The notes: generated by a model from the letters alone, not told the origin. A stretch of 64,000 bases of DNA from Mesorhabditis belari (GCA_958450365.1 CAUEEP010000736.1:3902001-3966000); one strand, 5' to 3'. Positions 35,657 to 48,100 are shown, counted from the stretch's first letter. Numbers and translations: made by a program.

Positions 35657-38600
35657 ATGACAATGATAAATAGCGATCCGAGTCGGATGAATCTCAGCTT
35701 TTCCGGTTGCGGTTTTTTGTGCTTGTATCACGCTGGAGTGGCTGCTGCAATAAAGGTTGGGAAAAAGATTAAAAAAATTAAAAGATCAAAACAAGCAATA
35801 TTACCAGGCTTTTAAACCCATAACAAATCCAGGATTTACAAGATTTTCTTGCCAGAGCTAATTTGCTATATTGTATTGCGAAATCGCTAGAGCTAGAGCT
35901 GTATTGCTAGATTGCTAGAGCATAAATTAATAGATTTCTAACCGTTCTTATCAAGTAAAATCTCAGGAATATGCTCCCGAGTTGATGCAAAAAGGAACAA
36001 TCTCCGGAGCAAGCGCTGGAGCGATCGTTGCCGCTGGCCTAGTCACTGACGTTTGTATCAGTCAAGCCACATCAACGATGCTGAGGATAGTCAGAGAAGT
36101 GGATTTTTTCAACTAATCGAATACTGTATTGTGTTTATCACAAATTTATCCAGTTATATCATCTAAAAGCAATCAAATTTCAGGCCAGATCAAGCTCCCT
36201 TGGTGTCATCTCTCCAAACTTCGATCTAATGGGACTCGTCAAAGAGGAAATCAGAAGATATTTACCGCCAGATGCATATATCAGGTAAAAACCCTTTAAT
36301 ATAATATAAATAACGTATTACTTAACAAGTATACAATCGCTTTTACAAGTTTTAGATGTTCTGCTCGTCTTAAAATCTCTGTAACTCGATGGAGTGATAA
36401 AAAGAATGTTATTCTCGAAGATTTCGCTAACAATGATGAGCTTGTTGATGTAAAAAGAAGCTTTTAAACTAAATCTTTAGAAATTTTCAGGGTATTACTT
36501 GTTCCTGTTTTATTCCTGGTGTTTGTGGAGTGATTTTGCCAACATTTCGTGGAGTAAGATATGTGGATGGAGGATTTTCCGATAATTTGCCTCTATTTGA
36601 TGATCATACAGTCACCGTTTCACCATTTAGCGGTGAAAGCGATATTTGTCCACTCGATTATGAATCAGCTGGGTGAGTCTTGAATAGAATCTTCTCTTGA
36701 CAGTATTTCGATAGTAAACAAGTTAAAGTTGAGTTAGAATTTGAGAGATCAATGATTTTACTTACTCTTCTTACTTAATCAAAGCTACTTCCTTTATTAC
36801 TTACTTATTTACTTTAAAGTTACTTAATTAAAGCTTTAAAATATCCTAAAATCATCCAAAATTTCAGCTTCTTTGACATGACTTACAACAACACCTCAAT
36901 GCGCTTCACAACAATGAACTTTTTCCGTTTAATCGCTATTCTAATGCCTCCGTCATTAGAAGATTGCACAAAAATGTGTCTACAAGGATTCTCCGATACT
37001 GTTCGCTTCTTAACAAGAAATAGTAAGTGTAAAGGTATTCTTAGATCAAAAACATTTCATCAAAATTTAGATATGACCACTTGCATCAAGTGTCTCACCA
37101 TTCAAACAAACATGGGAGACGCTGTGCCGAATCCACCGCCATCACAAGCATCAATGGTAAGTGAATTTGGTACAATAACTTCTAAAAAAGTATAGTAACT
37201 TCTGAGAAATTGAAAATTCCCATATAAGTTTATAGGTTTCTTCCTCATCGGACACAAGTCGACCGTTTTCACCACCAACTCGCTCAAGAACAAGATCCGC
37301 AAACTACAATGGTCAAGGAACAAGGTACTAAGAACTTTTAAGAACTTTTAAGAACAGTTTTAAGATTTAAATTGATTTAAATTGATCATTTTGATCTTTT
37401 AAAAAACAAATTCAACTGTTTAGGAAACGTTTTGATTCGGAGTGTGATACTTGTGGTGATAGCGATCATATGCACAACGCGGATCTTGTTTTCCCGTCGA
37501 TTATCCAAAGAAGTTCGTAGCTTTTTTTCAAGGTTTCCCCCCATTTGCAGCTCATTGAGAGAAATTTGTTTACCTATCTCTCGATATTTTTGTCTAGAGA
37601 GGTGATCAAAATAGAGAGTGCGCTCTCTTTTTTTCGTTGTTTACAAATTTCTGAACTAATCAGAACAGACACAAAGGAAAGATAGGCAATTTTAGCTTTC
37701 GATGAGGCGTCAAAAGCTGAGGCGACTTTTTGAAATGGGTTTTCTCGTTTCGATTGATGAAAATGACAAGGATGGTGTTCGGGATTTGGAAATATCCATT
37801 AGATGTCATGTTGATCATGGCAAAAAGGTGAGATTTAGTCCTAAAGGGCAATTCTTACAAGTGCAAATTTCTATTTTCAAGAACTTTGCTTACAAATTTG
37901 GGTTAGTATCTAGAAATTCCTAACAATAAGTACAGGGTTTCTCAAAATTTCTTTTAATTTTTGTAAACGGAGAGTTTGACTCAGAAAACATGCTATTTTT
38001 TTTTAAAATAGCACTGGATTATAAAAATTCGGGTATTTTTTTTATCCTTAATCTATTTTTTTTTGCATAAAAGTTGCAACTTTAAACAACTTTTGAGGAA
38101 GATTTTTAAAGGTCTTTACAGCGCTTTTTTGTTTTTAAGATTTAAGTGCCCGTCGTAAAATTGATTGAAAATCTTTCCTTTTTAAGATAGAAAGTTCGTT
38201 TTTGATTACCGTATTTCTTAAAGTTGTAAAAGTAACAATTATACAGTATTTCTTTGAATAGAAGACCGGGTAAAGAGTATCATCGCGTACTCCTGCGTAG
38301 CAGCCCTTTTTAAAATTTCTTTTCTGCATAAAAGCTTTCAATGAAGTGCTATAGAGCTGGAAAATGGCTCAAAAATCTGTTAGCTCATGTGGTATTTTTG
38401 AGTCATTTTTCAGCCCTATAGCACTTGATTGAAAGCTTTTATGCAGAAAAGAAATTTTAAAAAGGGCTGTTACGCAGGAGTACGCGATGATACTCTTTAC
38501 CCGGTCTTCTATTCGAAGAAATACGGCAGTTTTTAAAGAAAAAAAAACTTAGGTCTATCAAACGGTAACAATAGTTTTTAGAAAAGATTTCACTCTGTAA

Positions 38601-41600
38601 AGTTTAAATCAAATTTTCAAATCAAAAATCTTCAGCGACCAGATGTAAAGTTTGTTCCTAGTCAAAAGTTGTTTAGTGTTGAAATCTTTTTATGAAAATG
38701 AGCATATTGAGAGAAAAATGTCTGAATTTTTAGAATCCGGCGTTAGTTTTCTGAAATTCATGTGTTTCTCAAGTCAGAAGTCAAAAAAATTCCTTACAGA
38801 AAAAGCATACCGTAAATACTGTAATAGTACATCCATTTTTAAGCTATTGAAGCTGTAACTGTATACTGTAGCTAGAATTTTAGAGCCACATTGAAAATAG
38901 AAGAGCTGACTCTTCAGTAGTTGCATTGTATTGTGTAAAAGGTTCAATGTGAAGCCAATTTACCTTCTAAACATTTAGCATTCTACCTACCATAAATACT
39001 GTAATAGTACCCCACCGCCCTCGTACAGTCGCGTAGTCGAAAAAGCTTTTTAGTATTTAATTTTTTTTCAAATCGCCCGTACTTTCAAAAAATGCGTCTT
39101 TGGTATGAAAAAATAGACCTGAATTTCAGCTATTTTTTTTGCTAACTAAGCGCGCATTGTAGCATTAATCAGTATCGAGAAAAACTCGTTCAAAGCTAGA
39201 CTACGCAACACTCCGCACCGTCATTATGGGGGTGGGGTCCAATTACAGTATTTACGGTAAGAACTTTTGAAACATCCTGTACATCATCAATCCATAATTT
39301 CTCCAGTTCCCGAAATTCCAAACGTGTTTTAAGCATTGGTGGAATGAGAGAATTTCTCTCTGAAAAAGTAACAATCACGTGCTTTGATCGGTGTGGCGCC
39401 ATTCTTATGGATTGAATGAATGAAAGAGATTTGAAAGAAGAAAAAAAAAAGCTGAGAAAGCCTGAGAGTCAAACTTTCCTCTGATTGATAGGAGAACCGC
39501 GGGTGGGAAAAACTGAACCCTGGTGTCTAGGGGAGAAATTCTGGTAATAGCTATGGGATTTTTGAAAAAGAGTGAATGGTTCAGCTTTAGTTTTGAATTA
39601 AATCTGATTAAAACCAAGAATTTTATAATTTAGAATTGCCTCCTACATTCATACGGTCGCTTGTCCGGATTGGTTGTTCAAGAAATTCTCCGATTTGGTC
39701 GATTTCATGTATGAAGAGATTGATCGACAAAGAAGTCAATTATCGGCTAGGTAAGCACGACCTTAAGAGCCTCTTTACGTTTTCTAAAAGACAGAAAAAG
39801 CTACTGTACTCGGATTACGATAGTTTTCTAGAGCACCAAAGTTTCTAGAGTTTTCTAGAGCTTTTAGAAACTCGAAATTGTTCTTATAACTCAAAACAAC
39901 AACAACAACAACAAATGCAAACGTTTCAAACAATCAAATTTAGATACTCTTGCCAATTGGCTATCACTGAGTGTGACTTTGAGTCTTCTGGTCAAAGCAA
40001 TTTGAAGGAACATTTTGGTGAGATCGAGTTGAGCGAAGAGGCGCGACAAGAATTGGCCCAACTCCGGGAAAGAGACAGACGAATGAAGCAGAGAAAAGGC
40101 ACCAAGGTAGATTTCAACTCTAGTTTCTTCTGAATTCTGATTTAGTAAAACAGCTAGGCATTTGAAATACAAACAATACAGATCACTCGACCGTCGAGGT
40201 TGAGCTGCGAATTGTCACCAGTAGATCCGAATCTCAGAAAAGCTTCGCTCATCTCGCACTCACCGGCAATGGGGTAATTTTTGAATATTATATTGTAAAC
40301 ACCTTTTGACCCTTTAGATTAATGAAGTTTATTGGATCATAGATCAAAAATTCTTTAGTACAAGTCAACAAGCCGAAGAGGGCTCGCTATCACAAGTGAT
40401 TGAGTACACAGCAACCCACGAAGCCACATATGCCTTCCATTACTTAGACGAGAATAATAAGGTTTGTCAGAGAACTTAAATTATTCAAAAAATGATTGAA
40501 GGTTCGAAATGTGGAGGTTTTCAATGTGGCTGAGGAGCGGCCTTGTTCGATTATGAGTCGAGGAATTACTAAGTCGGTACCCGAAGAGAATGAGGAAGAA
40601 CTACAAGCGGAGGTGAATAGAAATTTTATAAAGACAAGAGCCAAAGCCAGAGCCAAAGCCAGAGCCAAAGCCAGAGCCAAAGCCAGAGCCAAAGCCAGAG
40701 CCAAAGCCAGAGCCAAAGCCAGAGCCTTCATACTAACAAGGGAAGCTCACAAGACTGAGGTGACCAAATGAACTGAGCCATACCCGACGCAGAAGTTTAC
40801 ACTGATTCCAATGCTGCTATCCGTTTTTGCAAAATTAAAGCAAAATGCGAAAAAGCGAGGAATCTGGCGAACAACTTTGATGTCAAATTAGCCAAAGTTC
40901 AGTCCCTATATAAAGCTTCTTTCACCGTATCAAATCGTGAGCTTGTGGTGTAGTGGATAACAGTCTCCTTTCCGAAACAAGCTATCAAATTTTGCTCGGG
41001 TTCGAGCCCTTCCTTTTGTTTTCATTTTATTTTGATGTTTAACTGCTTGAACTAGAAATAACAAAAAAAAAATTAAAGATTGCAAGTAATTTATAAAGTA
41101 AATGAATGAATGGAATGAATGAATGAAATGAATGAATGAATTGTAAATTTTAGTTGATGGAAGCTTCCACTTCAAACACTTCAAATCCTGTACCGATAAA
41201 TTCTCCAGAGAAGAAAGGTGATGAGAATGATTCCGGATTGTCGGTTGAAGAGGGAAATTCCAGGTGTGTTTTGTTTGTACAAACATGTTAGTTTTATGTA
41301 ATGTTAAACATGTTAGTTTTATGTTTTACAAATATCTAATTCACCATTTTTAAAGGGATAACACTATGCTTTATTTGAGCTAGCCATTCAGCTTGACTTT
41401 ACTGAATTCAAAGCTTTTCTAAAAGTTAGAATACTGAGAAAAGTAGTTGATAGCCAATTGATTTGAAAAGACTCAAACTTTCTCCATTTTATCTTGATTT
41501 TAGTGGCCTCAAACGTGATGCTTGTTGTTCTCCGGTTCGCCATCTTTCCCATTCGAGTACAAGGGGATCAAGGACTTCTATTTCAAAAAGAAGTCACTCA

Positions 41601-41964
41601 ATCGGCCAAACACAGAGGTTTGTTTTTCAGGAAATAAAAAAAAGTAAAAACTGATCTTGAAAATTTGATAAGTAGGTAACCGATCAAAATAATAAGTTTT
41701 CAGAAAAAATCAAGTGGTTGGGATTCGAGATCTTGGCGCATCATCGGACTCGGATGGAGGTAGGAAATGTTTTGGAGTTGTAACTTTAAAAAGTTTAAGT
41801 TTAACTAGACTAGATTTCAATATAGTTATCTAACACTAACCATCCTTCAATCATAAACATTTTCAGAAACCGGTGAGCAATTCTTTGTCCCACGTGGTCG
41901 TCGAAGAATGACTTCAGCCGAGTACGAGGGTGAACCTGAACATAGCGATGAAGAAAAACAATAG
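35657..41964 (+). CDS. atgl-1: Adipose triglyceride lipase-type (PNPLA2-like) protein; one-base frameshift in exon 10
   Basis: Lipid-droplet lipase that hydrolyses triacylglycerol. Nineteen exons join in frame: 35657-35755, 35967-36098, 36184-36284, 36356-36449, 36491-36672, 36868-37022, 37071-37156, 37236-37324, 37424-37512, 37696-37827, 39634-39750, 39944-40106, 40182-40273, 40359-40461, 40502-40612, 41154-41263, 41504-41617, 41704-41759, 41867-41964. The patatin domain has SGCGF, nucleophile Ser49 in GASAG, and catalytic Asp168 in DGG, plus SVTRWSD and [13 protein letters not shown] as in animal ATGL. Exon 10 needs one extra base in the T run at 37727-37731: as read, TGA follows at 37731-37733 and would leave about 354 aa; with the base restored the phase fits both sides and the protein is about 707 aa. 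The C-terminal half is Ser/Arg- and acid-rich. Exon 7's short upstream intron (48 nt) is also open if retained. The symbol is by family resemblance. Confidence 0.85.
38205..38528. mobile_element. Palindromic MITE, family F, in the large ATGL intron
   Basis: Outer end TACCGTATTTCTT and inverted AAGAAATACGGCA; long arms containing AGAAGACCGGGTAAAGAGTA, GCGTACTCCTGCGTA and TGCATAAAAGCTTTCA, inverted around a short centre near 38395. The arms are almost identical, so it is young or maintained by gene conversion. A transcript would fold into a hairpin of more than 100 bp. Confidence 0.85.
38988..39259. mobile_element. MITE, family A, in the large ATGL intron
   Basis: TACCATAAATACTGTAATAG at the left and CAGTATTTACGGTA inverted at the right; internal TCGTACAGTCGCGTAGTCG. 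A left-end fragment also occurs at about 38808-38830. Confidence 0.85.
40637..40723. repeat. 12-bp minisatellite AGAGCCAAAGCC
   Basis: About seven perfect copies in the ATGL intron after exon 15. The unit is stop-free in the direction of the gene, so intron retention would add an Ala/Arg/Lys repeat (ARAK) before a stop at 40769. Confidence 0.9.
40937..41010 (+). repeat. tRNA-like sequence in ATGL intron
   Basis: A-box-like GGTGTAGTGGATAACAG and B box GGGTTCGAGCCC at suitable spacing. The T and acceptor stems do not pair well, so this looks like a tRNA-derived relic rather than a working tRNA. It does not carry the tails of the other two tRNA-related families. Confidence 0.45.
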
Positions 41965-42283
41965 AATATCATTTTAGCTAAATTTTATTGCCATATGCAT
42001 TGTCTTTCTTTCTTTTTTTTTGCATTTTTACTGATGATTCTTTTTCATTTTCTTAGAATCGCTAGTTGTTATTGTTTTTTTTTGGTCAAACTCAAGTCGT
42101 TTAGCTTTCCAAATTTGTGATACCGGTGCACATATTTTAGTAATTGTACAGCCTTTTTAGCTCGTTAAAGATTATTTCTGATAAATTTTTATAGTTAATA
42201 TTAGGAAAATGTTATTATTAAAAAGGCAAAGAAAAACTAGCTGGGGACAGACACCAAGGTGACAAAGGCCAAAGAAAACATTA
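41965..42283. other. 3' flank of ATGL, no gene
   Basis: AT-rich with poly-T tracts; probably the 3' UTR and its flank. No canonical AATAAA close by. Confidence 0.4.
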
Positions 42284-42492
42284 TCAATAATTGATTATTC
42301 TTATTCAATAATCGGTTATTCTTATTCAATAATTGGTTATTCTTATTCAATAATCGATTATTCTTATTCTTATTCAATAGTCGGTTATTCTTATTCAATA
42401 ATCGGTTATCCTTATTCAATAGTTGGTTATTCTTATTCAATAGTCGGTTATTCTTATTCTTATTCAATAGTCGGTTATTCTTATTCAATAAT
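42284..42492. repeat. 21-bp minisatellite TTCTTATTCAATAATCGGTTA
   Basis: About nine to ten units, some with an extra TTCTTA; variants swap AATAATC, AATAGTC and AATTGG. The minus strand reads as LLNKNNR repeats, but this is only because the period is a multiple of three. It adjoins the Tc1 fossil on its right. Confidence 0.85.
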
Positions 42493-43200
42493 CGCTCGAT
42501 TGATGGCTTGAAAAATGCGATTTGGCATTGAAGAATGTTTTGCAGGTTTTGCAAGACGTTTGCACCCAAATTGTTCTAAACGAGCTGAATAGCGACTTTA
42601 AGATCAGCAACCGATGAAAACTACCGTCGGTTCTTGCAAACCTTTCGAACCAAGATGCCCCAGAGGTTCTCAATGGGGTTGAGATCACGCGATCGATTTG
42701 GTCAATCCATCGAAACCACTCCATTAGCCGTCATCCATTGCTTTGAATGCTAGCATCCTGCTGAAATTCGTAACGGGGGGGGCGCCTCCAGAAGGGGGCC
42801 TTTTCTCATACGCCAACCTTCCGTTTCCTCTAAAAGCCCCCACAGTTTCTTCTTTAATCGAGTTATTAAATTCTGGAACCTTTTACCCCCTCATGGTCGT
42901 CATATTCCCACCTTGGCTAGATTTAAAGCCGCAATTTCTGCAATTGATTTGACTGCTCTGTGATTCTTTCTCGAGGTATCTATTTATCATTTGGGTGTGT
43001 TTTGAGTGGTATCCTGGTTAATTATTGTCATTTTGTTTTGTCGCTATTCAACTGAATAAAGCATATTATATTAGCCGTCATCCATTGCTTTGAATGCTAG
43101 CATCCTGCTGAAATTCGTAACTTACTTGGGGATTCTGCGCGAAAAGCCAAATTCTGAGTCACTTTCAGTAAATGATTAACGAAAGATAATCAATTTTTCA
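42493..43200 (-). pseudogene. Tc1-like transposase fossil, split by a retrotransposon insertion
   Basis: On the minus strand, FQQDASIQSN (around 43107-43090 and its duplicate at 42760-42743) corresponds to the second catalytic Asp block of Tc1 transposases. SRDLNPIENLWGILVRKV (near 42695-42640, other frame) is the block with the catalytic Glu. Frameshifts separate them. The right part (to about 43200) is non-coding here. Interrupted at 42775-43069. Confidence 0.7.
42775..43069 (+). mobile_element. 5'-truncated LINE insertion with 52-bp target-site duplication
   Basis: The 52 bp at 42723-42774 (ATTAGCCGTCATCCATTGCT ... TTCGTAAC) recur exactly at 43070-43121. The 295-bp insert between them reads FWNLLPPHGRHIPTLARF then KAAISAIDLTAL and a stop, the usual C-terminal end of a LINE reverse-transcriptase ORF, followed by a short 3' UTR ending GAATAAAGCATATTAT. 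Confidence 0.8.
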
Positions 43201-43786
43201 ACCGTAAATCTAGAAAAAACCTGAGCCTAATCATTTTTCAAAATTAAAATCCAATTGTCATTTCGTATTTAGAACTTTTCGACCTATTGAGTGGTTGAAA
43301 AGGAATTGGAGGAAAATATTTAGTTTCTCGTTGGAAAATTCATCCATATTGGTACTGTGTTTGTTTGCAAAAACTAAAATGAGAGCAAACAAAAGAAATT
43401 CAGAAAATTATAGATCTGAAGGCAGAAAAGGTCGGTGATTAAGTATTAAAAGCTTTCATAAACTAAAACACAACTATAAAAAGGAGCAAAAATCAAGAAC
43501 ATTTGAATTAGAGGCTTTAAATTATGGAAATAATTGTAAGGGTACTGAGAATTTCGGGAAATGATTGAACTCAAATCATTGAACCTAGCACACCCGGAGT
43601 CAGAGACAAACGGTACTTCATCATTAGATTCTTAAAGTACTCTTGTTTTTCTTTTTTTTCGTTTTCTTTCTATTGAGTATCCTGGAAGTTAACTTTCTAG
43701 CAAAAAAAAAGTAGTTTTGAAACATTTTGCCAGTAGTTTCAGTTGCCAGTAGTTGATCTACTTTATTTATTCTAAGCCTTATTTAT

Positions 43787-43825
43787 CTGGTTGATCCTGC
43801 CAGTGACGATATTCTCATGTTAAAG
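43787..43825 (+). rRNA. Fragment of the 5' end of 18S rRNA
   Basis: TATCTGGTTGATCCTGCCAG matches the almost universal first bases of eukaryotic small-subunit rRNA. The following GTGACGATATTCTCATGTTAAAGA keeps only partial resemblance, and a 15-base C run starts at about 43828. This is an isolated, non-functional piece. Confidence 0.65.
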
Positions 43826-43895
43826 ACGGCCCCCCCCCCCCCCTCTCACTCACGTCAGAAAAAAAATTACACCAAGAAAATTAATTTTTAATATA

Positions 43896-44109
43896 TACCG
43901 TAAATACTGTACGTAAATACTCACCGCCCTCGTACAGTCGCGTAGTCGCAAAAGCTTTTTAGTAATTAATTTTTTTTCAAAGCGCCCGTACTTTCAAAAA
44001 ATGCGTCTTTGGTATCAAAAAATAGCTGAAATTCAGGGCTATTTTTTGATACCTAAGCGCGCATTGTAGCATAAACTAGTGTCGAGAAAAACTCGTTCAA
44101 AGCTAGACT
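43896..44109. mobile_element. MITE, family A, right end replaced
   Basis: Left end TACCGTAAATACTGTACG carries a small duplication; the interior matches family A up to AGCTAGACTAC, where a different element (family G) begins instead of the usual right end. Confidence 0.8.
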
Positions 44110-44260
44110 ACCGTATTTATTCTAATAAACGCCGCCCCCTCGACCAACTTGACTCGTTCTCAGCCCGATTTTATGATATTTTTATGTTTAATATACCAAA
44201 AGATAGAAGACATTAAGGGTTATCTTTTGGTATATTAAACATAAAAATGTGTCAAAATGG
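44110..44260. mobile_element. Partial palindromic element, family G (TACCGTATTTATTCTAATAA end)
   Basis: Left end TACCGTATTTATTCTAATAA then CGCCGCCCCCTCGACC; inside it is the near-perfect hairpin TTTAATATACCAAAAGAT / ATCTTTTGGTATATTAAA. The right end is missing, replaced by a tRNA-related repeat. Confidence 0.65.
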
Positions 44261-44264
44261 GACT

Positions 44265-44360
44265 AAGAAATGGGCTTCACAGTTGACTGGCTAAGAGCCC
44301 TATATCTTTGCCAGGAGGTCAAGGGTTCCCGGCTAAATTATTGGTTTTTTCTTCGCTACA
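44265..44360 (+). mobile_element. tRNA-related repeat, second family, copy 2
   Basis: TTGACTGGCTAAGAGCCC, AGGAGGTCAAGGGTTCCC and the tail CGGCTAAATTATTGGTTTTT match the copy at 19182-19290; the B box has lost part of its consensus. Confidence 0.6.
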
Positions 44361-44369
44361 GTTTAGACT

Positions 44370-44617
44370 TATCGTAAATACTGTAATAGTACCCAATGCC
44401 CCTCGTACAGTCGCGTAGGCGCAAAAGTTTTTTAGTATTTCATGTTTTTCAAAGCGCCCGTACTTTCAAAAAATAGCCCTGAATTTCAGCTATTTTTTGA
44501 TACCTAAGCGCGCATTGTAGCATAAACCAGTGTCGAGAAAAACTCGTTCAAAGCTAGACTACGCAACACTCCGCACCGTCATTATGGGGGTGGGGTACTA
44601 TTACAGTATTTACGGTA
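44370..44617. mobile_element. MITE, family A, full copy
   Basis: TATCGTAAATACTGTAATAG at the left and CTATTACAGTATTTACGGTA at the right; internal marks as in 6608-6875, with one internal deletion. Confidence 0.85.
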
Positions 44618-45143
44618 GTTATAAATTTGATGTCAAATAGAGTGAAAGTTTTTTTTCTTTTGACATCAAACTCATGGTCATAGGTTAGAATTAAATTTTT
44701 GATGCAACTCGTGACGTGAATGGGCGGGGCTTAGAATAAAGATGGTAAATTAATTGGTAAAAAGAAGATTTTACCAATTATAATCGACATTACACCTCAA
44801 TTACCTATCTCAATTTCTTCAGCATAGCTTTAATGACATTTTCTCGCTGCATTTTCTGAGTAAACTATCAATTAAGTACAAAATTTTCACCGATTTTTGT
44901 TTCGTTTTTTTTTTGTGATTGTTTAAATTTGTGAAAATGAGCAGGAAGAGAGAAAACAGAAACATTTTTTGATGCAAATGCAAATTAGAGGCTTAAAAGT
45001 AGAGTTTAATCAGCTTTGATGCATAAATAGTGGCTTCTTCTAATCATTGCATCAAACTTTTTGACATTTTACGTCATCAAACTCAGAATTACGATACTTC
45101 TTCGTTATAAGGACACAAAAATACTTTGATTCAATCTTTCAGA

Positions 45144-48100
45144 ATGGCCGATCTCTTGCCGACAAGCACATTGTCTTATGATGATTGGGCAAACAAAACC
45201 CTCGAAGAACTAATCGAGTATTCCCTAGAGTCTAGTCCATTCAGGGATTTTGAATGCCCACTTCGATATGCGATTTTACCTAGTGCATGGATATTTATCA
45301 CCACCGTACCCACGTTGCCGAATGGAATGCCGATTAGGCCAGAAAATCGTCCGGATAGCGATCTACCGGTCATTGCTATGCTTGCCGCGGTTTGTACAGA
45401 GTATTCAATATTTGGAAATCAGTAGACTATTAGGTTTAGAGCCCACAAGTTTAATGCTAAAAGAAAACACACTTATCAATACGTCCAACGTTAACAAATT
45501 TAAGTTACTTTTTAAAAAATTATTGCCATTTGCGCTGTGGCTTGTCTAGAATAGTTGAAGAAGTTCTCAAAACAAAAGAATTCCTAGCTTAGCTGAATAG
45601 CTGAATAGCATTCAATGAAATGAGAAATGACTGTGGTCGAATAAATTGAATTTCTCACAAACTCTCGTTAAGCATTCTTGAAAGAACCAAAACTGAAATC
45701 TGATTCATTTTTAGTGTCTCATAGATTCAAAAACTGTTAAATAGTTACTTTCTTATCGTTAAAGAAGAACAACTGAGATTTGACTCTGAAATTTGGTCAT
45801 TGATTTACAATGAATCGATTTTGGAATCTCAAATTTAGTAAACTATAAAAACAATCTAATTTGTTCTAACAGTGCTTTCTTGACGATTAAATAAATCAAT
45901 TTTGAGAGAGCTAAACAATCTGCGAGCTCAAAAGTCCCCATAAATCTTGAAAATCCTGTAGTTATTTCAAAAGAATATTATGTTTTGGTTTTGTTGTTCG
46001 GTTAAATCAATAAAAACTAACTGACTAACTGAATTTTTATAAGAGAAATAGTCCTTTTTATCCAATTCTTTTCCAGGCGGGTACCTTTGAATTGTTTTTT
46101 GTTGGTCACACGATACGAGTGATTGCAAGAAGTCAGATACTGAGCAAAGCCGTCAAATGCTATATGCTCATCGAGTTGATTGCAAAATTCCTCTTTGCAA
46201 TCAGCAGATTCAATCGAATCATTTGCATTATAAAGTATGTCTTTTAACAGATGGAATGCTATTCAGCTATTCAGCTATTCAGCTATTCAGCTATTCAGCT
46301 ATTCAGCTATTCAGCTGTTCAGCTATTCAGTGATAGCTGAAACTAGGAATTCGTTAGTTTGAGAGCTTCGTAAATAGCTGAAACTAGGAATTCGTTTATT
46401 TTGAGAGCTTCTTCAGCTATTCTGTTTCAGCTGGTACTGTGTGGCAACTGATAACTATCCATTCTCTGGTTTAATGCTTAATTTTATCATAACTGCTTGC
46501 GAGTTTGCATTGGAGTTAACAATAAAACTAGTGGCTGTTGCCTTTTGTATCAATCGGTTTGTTCTAATCATCTAAACATCTCAAAATCATCTTCAAGCTT
46601 TTTCGCAGTCTTTTTCAATGGAATTTACTTCACCCAGGCTGAGCGTCTAGCTCTTCCACAATGCTCGATTTTAGTCATCATTCCATTGATCGGCTATTTG
46701 ATGCAAATTGGCACATGTGAGAGAAATTTTAGCTTGAAAAATCCTTTGCTTAGTGACCAATAAAACAACGGACTATGTTTGCTATGGCGGAACGTACTTC
46801 AGTCCATTAAATTATCTATTAATGACATTCTACTCATGGAAAGCCCTTCTACAATACTATTGGAAAGACTGGATCGATATCTATGCGGCTCCAATTTCCG
46901 CCGGCTTGTCTATCCTTCTCGATTCGCTCGTTTTGTGGAAAATCCGGAGATTGGTTTGTTTCTTTTTTTGTTTTAAGCAAAACTTTGAGAAAAAAACTTG
47001 CAAGTTTGCTTTAAAATAGACAGTTTTCTTCATCAATTTCTTCTTCTTTTAAACTCAACACTTTAGAATACGACGATCAACTCGACACAAAGAGGAAATG
47101 CCAACATAAAGTTGGTGCTTATGGTAAGCTAAATCGTTCATAGCCGGGTGAAAGCGAGATCAAAGTCAATTAAAATCTCGATTTTCTTTTTCAGGAGAAT
47201 TTTCAGGAGATTGGCGTTGAAATTGTGAAAAATTGAACATAAACAAATGACATGAAAATTCACAAGAAATTTTTGCATAATGTACCAGTTTTTAAATGTG
47301 AAAATCATTTCAAAAGACTATTTTTTAATTGACTAATCTCCTCTTTTTTACTTATTCTTTTGTTTTCCGTATTTGAGTGCATCAGAAGTCTAAAGTTTAC
47401 AAGGGAAACTGTCATCATTAACGAAATTTTGGTTTGGCTTTGGCCTGATCTGGCCTTGTAAATGCTATTCAGTTATTCAGCTAAATAGCTGAAACCAGGA
47501 ATTCGTTAGTTTGAGAGCTTCGTAAATAGCTGAAACTAGGAATTCGTTTATTTTGAGAGCTTCTTCAGCTATTCTGTTTCAGCTGGTACTGTGTGGCAAC
47601 TGATAACTATCCATTCTCTGGTTTAATGCTTAATTTAAACTTGGCCTAGAGTTGTTTTTACTTCCAGGGTTGTTCCAGTCAGGGAATAAAGTTTTAAGCC
47701 AGACCCAAGCATGGCTTATTGGCTTATCAATTTTTGAGTTAAATCTATAGTAAAGCCAGGCCAAGACTTGACTTGATTCTGGCCTAGATCTGGCTTTGTC
47801 TGACCCAGAAAAAATGCCTGACACTAGCCTTGCCAGAGCACTGATTTTCTTGCGAATGGCATGCAAAATTGCAAACCGAATTGAACATATGTGACTTTTT
47901 AGAAGAAAAACAAAGACAATAAAAACTTTTATTTCTTTTTCAATTCCTTTTTTGTTCTTACAGGATCTTTTTACCGATTGATCCCTTCAATGGCGCCTTG
48001 GCTTTGGTTTGACTTTGGCCTGATCTGGCCTTGTAAAGCCATAACTTGGTCTAGAGTTGTTTTTACTTCCAGAGCTGTTCCAATCAGGGAATAAAGTTTT

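Noticed and set aside
37701..37923. Separate small gene starting [13 protein letters not shown] after ATGL
   Set aside because: The same bases in other frames continue the ATGL protein on both sides with matching phases; this frame is a shadow.
39196..39402. Minus-strand exon-like frame [22 protein letters not shown]
   Set aside because: Lies in the large ATGL intron beside a MITE; no joining exons found on the minus strand.
42237..42569. LLNKNN repeat protein on the minus strand
   Set aside because: It is a 21-bp minisatellite beside a transposase fossil.
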